NCBI GenBank assembly: GCA_001929475.1 | Contig: LXFE01003903.1 | Location: forward strand, 1,269 to 19,586 | DNA from: Neolecta irregularis DAH-3 | Lineage: Eukaryota; Ascomycota; Neolectomycetes; Neolectales; Neolectaceae | Direction of reading: 5' to 3' | Length of the DNA stretch: 18,318 nt | Part shown: piece after piece, positions 7,944 to 18,318 of the stretch | Position numbering within the stretch: position 1 is the first letter of the stretch | How the letters are laid out: each line of letters starts with the position of its first letter | Made by a program: the position numbers and the translations under genes | The notes under the pieces: model-generated | What the model was told of the DNA's origin: nothing | The model's database searches: none | What the model saw: the letters and a program-made list of their open reading frames with translations, nothing else

Positions 7944-8561
7944 ATGAAAGCTCATCCAACTGATGCCCATCTCATACGGAACACAGTTGATGCCCACCCT
8001 CTCCACGAAGAGGAATGCTTCACTATCAATTCAGAAATGTACGGGTCTCGAATATCAGCCGGCGCCAGCAGCTCATGGGATTCGAACTCGTACGATGAAG
8101 TCAAAAAGTATAGAGATCCATCCAACTGGCAGAAATATGATAGCTGTTAAAAGGAGACTAGCCACAAAGACTGAAGAAGCAAAGCACAAACGGAATCACC
8201 CGCCGGCCTTTGGAACAATGGACAATTATTCGATCAACAGCTTTCTTGCTGGATTAGAGGAGATGTTGGGCAAGGAAATGCAAGAGAATTGGGAAGAAGG
8301 GAAAGCGATCCTCAAGAACCAGCCAATCCTTCTAGCACCAGTCGTCCAACTCTCAAGGACAAGGTGAAAGGAACCGCAAACCCCATTGTAGCGAAAATTA
8401 CGCTCGACAAAGATACAGAAACTAGAGCCAATACTCTAAAAGAGGGCACAGTGGAGGAAGTGCGGATATGGAAACGAGAAAACTTCGATAAACGTATTGC
8501 AGCGAACAAGGCGACAAGTATACCCAGAGTAAACGCTGACAACAGCAAGGTTTCAGCATAA
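7944..8561 (+). CDS. Unrecognised protein, three predicted exons
   Basis: A model with exons 7944-8089, 8133-8269 and 8317-8561 keeps phase and gives 175 residues. Intron 1 (43 nt) is GTACGA...GGCAG. The frame change near 8270 needs a second intron. Options are a GC-AG intron 8270-8316 (47 nt, donor GCAAGG) or to 8322 (53 nt), or a GT-AG intron 8265-8335 (71 nt). The product is hydrophilic, rich in Lys, Glu, Asn and Thr, with no signal peptide, membrane segment or known motif; exon 2 carries the segment NSFLAGLEEML. The C-terminal half looks disordered. It ends 19 bp from the convergent RPA gene. I do not recognise the family; a frameshifted or decaying gene is a possible alternative. Confidence 0.5.
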
Positions 8562-8580
8562 GTTATAAAAACATTCGATT

Positions 8581-10812
8581 TTAGATTCCATATGCATTGA
8601 TGAGCTCGATGAGTTCCTTGCTAGCCTGAGTGAAGTTGATTGTCGTTGCGCCAAGAACACTATACCGCACGCGACTCTATCCTGATCAGTTCACATCTAC
8701 ACTAAATAAGCCCATGCCTGCCCTTGAAAGTTGTCTTGTTTTGCTCTGCAACGAAAGTTGAAGGTGGTGCAAGTCGCTCCGTTGATTACATCCAGATACG
8801 CTTGTTCGTTTTCTTCCTTTATACTTTAGAACAAGGTAGGAATTGATCAAGTACCTTCAGTTGGAAGAGCTCGTCTGCAGTTTTGCCCATGATCTGCTTT
8901 CCTACATCATCAAATGTACTGAACCACGCTTGCCCGGTGTGATCGTTAACGCTGATGGTCATAATATATCTGGATATCATTATTCGACGCTCGAAAGATG
9001 CTGGGTACCTATGATTCGGCTTTGGATAACTCTTATCGCACTTTTCACATCGCCACTGACCATCGCTGTCTTCGATAACCTTTTTGTTGCATGCTTCTGC
9101 AGGACAGGCCGGGTATGATATATTATCTTGCTTAATAAAAACAATCGTAGCCTTTGTAGTGAAGTAATCCGGTTGTTCAGACATGCCAATCCCTTCGTCC
9201 TTGAGCTGCGCTAGAGTTTTCCGGTCCTCTTTCCGACCACTTGCAGCTGATAGAGATCCGCCTATGTTAGCATGCGTCGAGAAATTCTCGCTCTTTCCAG
9301 ATCCATCATACCACCCTTTCAGAGAGTGTGCTTCATCGATATCTGGATTGACAGACATAGTGCTGCTGCTGTACATAGAAAGAGATCGCCCATTGAAATC
9401 GCTTACTTTAACACCTTTGACAGCAATGACATTCCCTTCATCCGTCGAGAAATTTTGGGCTTGCTTTCCCCACAGCGTGAGTCTGATAGAGTACTGGGAG
9501 GAATCGACAATTGTAAGGTCTCTTTTAGAGATCTAGTCATTAGAAAAAGCTCATATACGAAGCTGATACTGGTTTCTGTGTGGTTTTTGAGGTTATTTCG
9601 CTAAGATCGTGCACTTCTTTCACAACACCGATGACATCTGTTGCTCAATAAGCTCATCTGGTTACCCATATATACCAATAGTGTTATCCTTCTCAATTTG
9701 GCTTACATTTCCAAGTTCAACGAAATTATATCGCTCTTGGGGTACAGACGACTGGTCTTCACACTAGCATGTAAACATCACTTGCTCATTAACAAAACAA
9801 ACCTTTTCGATTTCTGTGTCTCGCTCAAAAGACAACTCATATTCATTCTGAATGTTTGAGAATTGCTTCTTTGCGATATTCACGCGACATTTCGAAATAA
9901 AATAAACCTTCAAATCAACACCTCTCGATTATGAGACGTACCTGCCCTTCTTGGAGGACTTCATAAAAGCTATCACATTGATCATTAAATCCAGTAGCTT
10001 TGATTTCGCCACTCTCGTCTAAAAGATGTACGGAAAATAATTTGCCTTCGCCTCGTTGATTATGCCAATGCTTGATTTCGGATTTGAATGTCACGCGCGC
10101 TTTGATAGTCCATCTTGAAGTCAACTGGATGAAAGCGAACAAATTTACTTGTTCTGATAAGGTGAAAGACCTTCAATTGGATAAATAGCGGCGGCATGGC
10201 CGCCTGTAGATGAACTTGAACTTGAGTAAATATTGCAATGCACCCATACGGTGCTAGTTTCATGGTCTGTTGTAGCTGATTCTGAGGAGCAGGTTTGTTA
10301 TTTCCGTAAAAGTTGGTATTACTGATTGGTGCAACTTGTCGTGGTTGATGTACCGGTTGCTGCGCTTGCTGCTGCTGCTGTTGACCTTGACCACCGACAG
10401 CCGCCTCAAGAACGACAGGATCGCCAATCTTTTCTTGAATGCCAAGGTCTTCGAGAACCTCCAGATTGAGAACAATCAGGATCCTATATCGGTCAATCGA
10501 CGACATTAAATTGAAGGCTTACCGCCTCTCTTTCATGATGTTGCAAGAAAACTGCGTTAACCGTACAAAGCTTCCTCGTTGAAGTAATCCGGACGTAACA
10601 AGATCATTCTTTTGGGTCGCAAGCATGGATTGAATAAAGTTGACTGAATCTGACAGAACCACGCGATATCTTTCGGGGGCGTCGAGAGCAGCGTTTTGTT
10701 GAGTTCCAAGTTTTTTCACTTGGAGAACTTGTAGTACAGGGTTTGGGAACCCTTCAGGACCACTAGCATTGCAGATTGCCGCAATAGCATTGGGCGTGAG
10801 ATGTTCTGCCAT
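8581..10812 (-). CDS. RFA1: Replication protein A large subunit (RPA1/Rfa1)
   Basis: The large subunit of the heterotrimeric single-strand DNA-binding complex used in replication, repair and recombination. Eleven exons, in transcript order: 10812-10523, 10483-10242, 10203-10149, 10113-9942, 9907-9803, 9763-9676, 9637-9570, 9532-9009, 8969-8855, 8816-8718, 8676-8581. They total 617 residues, the usual length. In order: the N-terminal OB domain (about 1-115), a Gln/Pro linker with a Q run, DBD-A starting at [24 protein letters not shown] ([15 protein letters not shown]), and DBD-C with its zinc ribbon at Cys483, 488, 502 and 505 (C-x4-C-x13-C-x2-C). The ten introns are 34 to 41 nt. Introns 2 (10204-10241) and 10 (8677-8717) keep phase only with GC donors (GCATTG and GCATGG). 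An MCB-like motif lies just upstream of the start. Confidence 0.96.
8677..8717 (-). other. RFA1: GC-AG intron 10 of the RPA gene
   Basis: CAG|GCATGG ... GATAG, 41 nt. It joins [11 protein letters not shown] to [11 protein letters not shown], as the family requires. The GT alternative (GTGTAG) would be 26 nt, below every confident intron in the window. Confidence 0.7.
10204..10241 (-). other. RFA1: GC-AG intron 2 of the RPA gene
   Basis: The visible GT donors (GTATGG, GTGCAT) leave the next exon out of frame. A GC donor (GCATTG at 10241) gives phase 1 and a 38-nt intron, joining the Pro/Gln linker to [13 protein letters not shown]. The one in-phase GT donor (GTAATA, near 10306) would remove about 20 linker residues including NTNFYG, which look conserved. 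Confidence 0.65.
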
Positions 10813-10840
10813 TAGTAGAACGTGGTGGAAATTTTCGGTG

Positions 10841-10850
10841 GAGCGCGTCA
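10841..10850 (-). promoter_or_regulatory. MCB-like element upstream of the RPA gene
   Basis: TGACGCGCTC, read toward the gene, 29 bases before the ATG, contains the ACGCG core bound by MBF-type factors that drive S-phase genes in yeasts. A second TGACGC lies at 10872-10877 on the other strand. Position and core fit; function is inferred. Confidence 0.35.
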
Positions 10851-11023
10851 AGAATACGTGTCATGACCAAGTGACGCATCTAAATGTATTAAATGCAATT
10901 CTATATATGATGACTAGACACGTAAAGAGGAAAGAAGGCAAATCGAAGGAAGAATACGATAACATTTTTGTCCCAAGTATTCGCCGAAAACCAACCTACC
11001 AAGTATGAACCATCTGTCTAGGA

Positions 11024-13011
11024 CTACTGGACCCCGTCTTTTCCAGGAGGATCATCTTTTTTAGAGGGATCAACATGGACGGAACTGACGAGAGGTACAG
11101 TACGCTTGGAAGAGAACGGTGTTTTGTATTTCAAAATCCCTCGGACTATTAGCTGAAATGGGTGGATGCGGACTCGTTGCCTGTTGTGTTTAAGGGAGTC
11201 TGCTTAGAGGAGAGTACCATTGCTTCAGACCTTCATCGCCGCCAGAGCCAGGTCGATCTATACGAATAACGCCCGTTGAAACAGAACCATTACGAGAAGT
11301 AACCACAGAATCGAAAACAAGAGGTGATTCAAAAGCGTTGACTCTCCCCAGTAACATTGTCTGTGAATCATCCACAGGGTCACCCTTCTTAGGAGGCCAA
11401 TGCCATGTTGAATCTTGTGGTGTGGGTTGTATTCCATCGTCGTCGTCAGGATCCGCGACATAGGAGCTTTGTGCAAAAACATCGACATCGAGCTCTTCGA
11501 CGGTAATTGTTAAAACATTGGGATTAGTCGCTGATACAATGAGATCGAGCAAGACTTCTCGTTCTGAAACCAAAACATTCGTGACATTGCGAATCTCGAC
11601 GTTTCGCAGAGGCCGATTTGCCGCACAGACAAATCCAATGCCCGAGAATATCAATATGGTGGTGATCACGATGATAACAAGAACTGGTGCAAAACCGATG
11701 GATGCGGGCGGAGGGTTCTTCATGGGATAACGATAGCCTCTGGAGAACTTGTGTTTATCTTTAGAGATCATCAAGGGAACACGCTCGTCTCCTCCACTTT
11801 CAATATCATCTTCATAAGTCGCCCATTGATGAGACATGTGGTTCTCGATTGAACGGCGAGTGCCAGTGACTGAAAGACTGGCAGCTCGTGCTTGATAGTG
11901 AGCACGGGGTGAACTAGGGCGTGTAGATGTTCTTGAACCTGCAGCATGATGAGGAATTCTCAAACTTGCTTGTGATGGTTTACTAGTCACTCGGGGGGAT
12001 CGAAAGGGAGAATCATCTATCGACTAGCAGAGGAGAAAGGAAGAGGATATACCGGCGAGCAGAGACTTGTGTCTCGGAGCTTCATATTCGTGCCTTTCAT
12101 TGTATGTATACGGTCCCTGAGTGAATTTCATGCTGCGTCGTCCTGAAATGGAAGATGTCCGACCATTAAGATCCTTGCATGTTTGTGCTTGTGGCATAAA
12201 TACGCCTCGAGTCTGTGGACCAGAAGTGATTGAGGTGACGGAGGAGGTTCTCGAATGTGGATGTGGCCTGAAAGGATTCGATTCGTAAACAAAAGTCTCC
12301 GAGTCTGAATTATCTACTTCATCTACCGCACTGGCGACTTTGGCAGCAAATATTTCAGCCTTGGATGATGCTTGGGGTAAGCAGAGTAGAGATAAAGATC
12401 GGTACGATTCATCCCTACATTTGCAGCTCTGGATCGTTTTTTCTTTGGTTTAGCGGGAGCTCGAATAGTGTCCTGGTCCAATCAAAATCCGATGCTTGCA
12501 TTTGTGGGCATACAGTGCTTTTTCGAGCTCTTGGACCAGATGTCACCGAGTCTCGAGAAGTGATGGGGACCTGTTTGAGGTTCTTTACTGTTTCTGTTTC
12601 GACTGTCATGCCGCGATTTCCAGTGCCGGAGGGACGCTTGCGGGATTTTGCTGCTATAACTGTAGCCAATCGTCTGGACTCTGATCGAGAGCCGCTTTCT
12701 GATTCTGATTCTGTAGTGGTTGCCTGGATGGCTTTAGTTGAAGATGGAGATAATGGCGAAGGGCGTTTCTGGGCATGACGAGGACCCATTTCTTCGTCTG
12801 GAGCTGCAGTGTTCTGCGAGTCTGAGTCCGATGGTTCGACAGTAGAGGCACGCGACTTTACAGAAGCAGCAGGAGAAAGCTTTGTAGGCGAGATCGAAGT
12901 TTCCGGAGTCACGAAAAAGGTGGGAATGTCAGCAGCAACGGCCGCACCGTCAGAGTCCCTTGCTGAACATGAATCTAGAGGCTGCTGAACGGACTGTTGC
13001 TCGGGTGGCAT
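11024..13011 (-). CDS. VAC7: Vacuolar segregation protein Vac7
   Basis: A vacuolar membrane activator of the Fab1 lipid kinase complex that makes PI(3,5)P2, controlling vacuole size and inheritance. Exons are 13011-12514, 12472-12406, 12370-12053, 12016-11218 and 11180-11024, giving 612 residues; introns are 41, 35, 36 and 37 nt. The long N-terminal half is Ser/Thr-rich and disordered, with the family motifs GMTVETETV and AEIFAAKVASAVDE. One membrane helix lies at about 401-426 (PVLVIIVITTILIFSGIGF), so this is a type II topology. The lumenal C-terminal domain has NVTNVLVSEREVLLDLIVSA and NPNVLTITVEELDVDVFAQS, and ends with an LIVRGILKY segment followed by KKDDPPGKDG. The intron before exon 4 contains an earlier strong acceptor that would give a stop. 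It is head-to-head with WEE1. Confidence 0.92.
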
Positions 13012-13117
13012 GGTGTTTTGGATGAAGATGGAGATGAGGAGGCGGAGGCGGAGGAGGAAGGGCGGGTGTGGCGGTCAGGCACCGGTTGGCAAGCAGCAGT
13101 AGCGTAAATATGGAGGA

Positions 13118-13210
13118 TCAGTAGTACAACAGAGGAGTACAGTAGTACAATGCAGTAGTGCAATATGGAGTAGTAGTGCAATCCGCAATAGCAGCAACTG
13201 TAGTAGTCGT
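13118..13210. repeat. Degenerate AGTAGTACAA / AGTAGTGCAA tandem block
   Basis: Several imperfect copies of AGTAGTACAA, AGTAGTGCAA and GTAGTAG occur in under 100 bases. It is a decayed microsatellite-like tract between the two divergent genes. Confidence 0.6.
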
Positions 13211-13333
13211 CATACACGTCCACGGCAGTAGCAAAACAGCGGTGAATCAATAACAGCAACACATCCAACTGTACAACAGCATATCCTCATCTGACAGCAG
13301 TACTCTGCAATCTCCAATTCCATAAATGCGCGA

Positions 13334-13341
13334 GACGCGTC
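13334..13341. promoter_or_regulatory. MCB palindrome GACGCGTC upstream of WEE1
   Basis: Contains a perfect ACGCGT, the MluI cell-cycle box recognised by MBF/DSC1 in yeasts, 122 bp upstream of the WEE1 start. The motif is exact; a role in cell-cycle-timed expression of WEE1 is inferred. Confidence 0.45.
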
Positions 13342-13383
13342 AGTCATCTTCAATGATTCAGTGCTGACTCCACTCCAGCATAA

Positions 13384-13440
13384 CCACCCACCACCATCAT
13401 CACCATCATCACCACCATCGCCATCTCCACCTTCACCACT
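13384..13440 (+). repeat. CAC/CAT trinucleotide run in the WEE1 leader
   Basis: Repeated CACCAT and CATCAC units, pyrimidine- and CA-rich, end 23 bases before the WEE1 start codon. Probably 5' untranslated sequence. Confidence 0.55.
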
Positions 13441-13463
13441 GCTCCTTCCGCTCCATCACCGCG

Positions 13464-15767
<2,304 letters not shown>

Positions 15768-16105
15768 AAGTAAAACTAGGGACCAAATTAAATCGAAAAA
15801 ATAGGGCTTTTCGCGTATATTCGAGATTCTTGCATGGCTTTTTATTACCTGATTTCTTTTTATATCCCACTCGCGCGGCTTTCTATCATTTTCATTTTTA
15901 TATTTCTTAGGCTGGAATGCACCGATCGTACGCTTTACATCTTCCGCCCTTGATTTTGTAGCGAGAGCGGAATTTGCACCAGGGGATGGAGTTTGTCATT
16001 TGGATCTCTTTGTTGTCTACTTTGCTTCACGTCAATGCTGATGGTGATTACTTATCATTGAGATTTAAAACTCCGACAATATTTTTGAACATTTGACTTG
16101 TCTCC
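15768..16105. other. Intergenic: WEE1 3' end and RSM18 promoter
   Basis: No coding frame is supported. The first 150 bases are T-rich on the plus strand, consistent with a WEE1 3' untranslated region. I see no clear TATA box before the RSM18 start. Confidence 0.4.
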
Positions 16106-16862
16106 ATGTCTGTTCGATTTATTATACCACGTATATCAACTCGATGTTTCTCGATTTCAGTTTTTGCTTGTAATGAGAATGGAAACTCTAAACAACCGAA
16201 ATCCTGTATCTTAATTTCTAGCATCTCTACTGATTAATCAGCGGTATTCAATGTCAACGACCTGATATCGATGGGTCATGCCAATAACGTCGAAGCGAAC
16301 CCTTCCGACACCCCCTCGAAATCATTCGCAAGGCTAGAGCAAATCGTGCTGGATTCGTCGCCGGCGAGTACATTTTCTATGAAACAGGCTGAATATTGAC
16401 GCTGGTAGGAGATGCAGGCCTTGGTGCTATTAATATTTCATTGTACCCGAATTTCCAATTTGGTCAAATCTACTCGCCTATAGATTTTTCATATGAGAGG
16501 ATCAGAGCGCTAAAAAAGACTCCTATTCACCATGGAAAAGACTTGTTTGATTTAATGCAAATTGATCCTATTCAAGAATACAAGGTAGATTATCACTATT
16601 CACTAGTTGACATTAGAATTTTGCATTATTTGCGTCATTTACGACTGAATTAGGACGAATTAGACCTGCTTCAGAAACGGGGTTATCTGCTAAAAATCAG
16701 CGAAAAGTGGCCAAGGCAATTCGACGGGCGAGAGCTGCTGGAATTTTACCGCATTGTCATCGGAATCCGAATCTCCCAACGAAAAATGAACCGAGGGGTA
16801 TCATAGGTAATCCAGTTTACAGTCATGCTCCACCTTTGAAGAGATACCATCTTGATTACTAG
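16106..16862 (+). CDS. RSM18: Mitochondrial ribosomal protein bS18m
   Basis: A small-subunit protein of the mitochondrial ribosome, 212 residues. Exons are 16106-16205, 16242-16367, 16418-16584 and 16617-16862, with introns of 36, 50 and 32 nt. The N terminus MSVRFIIPRISTRCFSISVF is a clear mitochondrial presequence, with Arg and Ser and no acidic residue. A middle segment (GQIYSPIDFS, then DPIQEYKNFALFASF) matches fungal homologues. The bS18 core follows: GRIRPASETGLSAKNQRKVA, then KAIRRARAAGILPHCHRNP. The core starts about residue 125, and a short fungal-type extension ends HLDY. The gene was hidden because its first exon and presequence are in a different frame from the core; all three junctions keep phase. 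It converges on the GYP1 gene with a 134-bp gap. Confidence 0.93.
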
Positions 16863-16996
16863 ATTAATAAAAGAGTTTTCGCGTCATCACATTTAAGCTG
16901 AGACGAACATGGTTGATTACTAGACATCATACTACAACCATCTCATACTGCCATGGATATATGATACAATGAGACCATTACAAGACTATCGGCAAA

Positions 16997-18318
16997 CTAT
17001 CGACATTTCATCAACTTGTCGTCTGCATAGAGGGACTGCCACATGAATGCTTCGCTCAACAACAATTCTATATCTTTTTCCGTCCAAGACTTGGTAGGCA
17101 ACGACTGTAAAAACATGAGTATGCTCTGGAATTAGAAGGAAACCAATAGATATAATAGATACTTGAAAATCCATTTGTAGTAGCTTTTTAGACCATTTTA
17201 CTAGGAAAGCTGCGCAAACGTATAGATGGAATTGGGAAAAGCCAGTTGAACCTTCAGAGAGATATGTATCCCACATTCTGATTGTGCTGCGGACGTTGAA
17301 CTCTCTCATGAGGAGGCAGTTCATCCAGCGGAAGCTAAACTGGATGAATTCGACGCCCTGGTGTTCGAGGTGGGAAGCGAGTCTGGTGTCTATTCTGCGG
17401 GTGAGGTCGCGCAGGCTTGTGATTTGTCTTTGTATTCCTGGCTGGCCGTGGATATAGTGGTCTGAGAGGGTAGCGAGGAGCGAGGAGAGGCACCAAAAGG
17501 TGTCTGCCTCTACGACGTCGATGATTCCTTTTGGCAGTCCTGCTGGATCAAAGTGCTGGACGTCGGCGTCTATGACATTAGGGCATTCTAGACGCCAATA
17601 CCGTTTGTGTAGGCGGAGAGAAAGACCTGGAAGAAGGGAGTTGCGAGATCGTTGATGCCCTGGACATAGCCGCTCTCTGGATGGCGAATGGCCCACAGGT
17701 ACAGAATGCGCTCGAGTGCGCGTTTGGTGGTTTCCTTTTGGTAAAGAGCGATTGTGGGATGGGTGCGCAAGACATCGATGTGGATCTGGTGCCACACGGC
17801 CGAGTCGCAGCCGCCGCGCAGAGCCTGAGCAATGCCCGCATAGTATTCCTGGCGGCGCGCGGCCAGTGTCGATGTGCGCTTGGCGGTTTCTGTTGGCGCA
17901 TGGCCCAGAAGCACCGGCCACACAACAGGTCGCAGTTCTGGAGGTACGCCCGACCACGCAAGCGCGCGCAGGGCCTGCAGATCCACAGTCGGCGCCTTTA
18001 ATAGCCGCGAGAACCGGTCTGCGCGCCCAATCTGGGCGGTGAGTGCGCCAATCTCGGCCGCCGTCGCATCCACGTCGATCTGGCACCGCGGCGTATCCTC
18101 CAGCGCGGCCGCCCAGTCGTCGTCGGTGTCAACGAGATAGCTGGCAAACGCCGAGCGGGGCGTAGGCGTGGAGGACGAGCTGCGCGAGATCAGCGGAGCG
18201 GCAGCGGCGAGCATCTGCATTTCCTGCTGCGCGGCATCAGCACCGAGTTTATTTGCAGCAGCCGCACCTGCACCGGCAGCCGCCGTTTGTCCCGCGCGCC
18301 CATTGCAGAGTATGGTGG
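16997..18318 (-). CDS. GYP1: Gyp1/TBC1D22-type Rab GTPase-activating protein (5' partial)
   Basis: A TBC-domain protein that stimulates GTP hydrolysis by Rab GTPases; yeast Gyp1 acts on Ypt1 at the Golgi. Exons are from the right edge to 17602, then 17569-17163 and 17125-16997; introns are 32 and 37 nt. Both catalytic fingers are present: the arginine finger in QIHIDVLRT (I-x-x-D-x-x-R) and the glutamine finger in SGYVQGINDL. Family-specific segments follow: EADTFWCLSSLL, YIHGQPGIQRQ, VEFIQFSFRWMNCLLMREF, IRMWDTYLSE and SEAFMWQSLY. The second intron is placed to give MDFQ-SILMFLQSLPTKSWTE. An ATG lies at 18220, but the frame stays open upstream to 18318 through an Ala/Gly-rich stretch, so the true start is probably outside the window. 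The first exon is notably GC-richer than its neighbours. Confidence 0.95.

Larger units (their letters stand above)
13012..13463. other. VAC7 / WEE1 divergent intergenic region
   Basis: No gene is supported here; the open frames are low-complexity shadows. It holds, left to right, purine-rich sequence next to VAC7, a degenerate AGTAGTACAA-type repeat block, an ACGCGT palindrome, and a CAC/CAT trinucleotide run that is probably WEE1 leader. Confidence 0.55.

Noticed and set aside
8050-8130. tRNA-like B box (GAGTTCGAATCCC) on the minus strand
   Set aside because: The bases flanking the loop do not pair as a T stem, no matching acceptor stem or A box is found, and the stretch lies in a coding frame.
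8692-8717. GT donor (GTGTAG) for RPA intron 10
   Set aside because: The intron would be 26 nt, shorter than any confident intron here, and the peptide would gain residues absent from the family.
9183-9604. Plus-strand open frames of 110 to 117 codons
   Set aside because: Antisense of RPA DBD-B/DBD-C exons, which have clear homology and a zinc ribbon.
10204-10249. GT-AG version of RPA intron 2 (GTATGG donor, 46 nt)
   Set aside because: It leaves a phase mismatch: the next exon would be read in a frame with an early stop and lose the conserved start of DBD-A.
12365-12778. Plus-strand open frame of 137 codons
   Set aside because: Antisense shadow of VAC7 exons, which are supported by family motifs.
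17681-18140. Plus-strand open frames opposite GYP1
   Set aside because: GC-rich shadows of a TBC domain with both catalytic fingers on the minus strand.

Overview
This window is nuclear DNA from a fungus, most likely an ascomycete. Every recognisable gene has a clear fungal or general eukaryotic family, and VAC7 is a fungal family best known from ascomycetes. Genes are packed at roughly one per 1.5 kb on both strands. They are cut by many very short spliceosomal introns, mostly 32 to 50 nt with a mode near 38; the replication factor A gene alone has ten. A compact, intron-dense genome with such small introns recalls Taphrinomycotina-type ascomycetes, but that placement is inference. I rebuilt all gene models by eye from splice sites and reading-phase continuity, so exon coordinates are predictions.

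Layout, left to right. 1-1387: unresolved, with one weak plus-strand candidate gene. 1388-2040 (-): UPF0538/C2orf76-like conserved protein in six exons. 2247-2709 (-): a small secreted cysteine-rich protein with a signal peptide, a likely Kex2 site and a TATA box. 2848-3594: two weak plus-strand micro-gene candidates. 3735-4321 (-): unrecognised two-exon protein. 4480-5280 (-): ribosomal protein eL18. 5609-6242 (-): mitochondrial Fe-S scaffold ISU1. 6501-7655 (+): mitochondrial carrier, divergent from ISU1. 7944-8561 (+): unrecognised protein. 8581-10812 (-): replication protein A large subunit. 11024-13011 (-): VAC7, regulator of vacuolar PI(3,5)P2 synthesis. 13464-15767 (+): WEE1 kinase, divergent from VAC7. 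16106-16862 (+): mitochondrial ribosomal protein bS18m. 16997-18318 (-): GYP1/TBC1D22-type Rab GTPase-activating protein, running off the right edge.

Most of the genes are housekeeping: cytosolic and mitochondrial translation, Fe-S assembly, mitochondrial transport, DNA replication, cell-cycle control, and Golgi or vacuole traffic. There is no operon logic. Some pairings are suggestive: ISU1 and the carrier share one short divergent promoter, and WEE1 and the RPA gene both have MluI-type (ACGCG) elements upstream. The least expected items are the secreted cysteine-rich gene split into mini-exons, and a recurrent use of GC-AG introns that is forced by reading phase in the RPA gene. I saw no mobile element, CRISPR array, rRNA gene or convincing tRNA gene.
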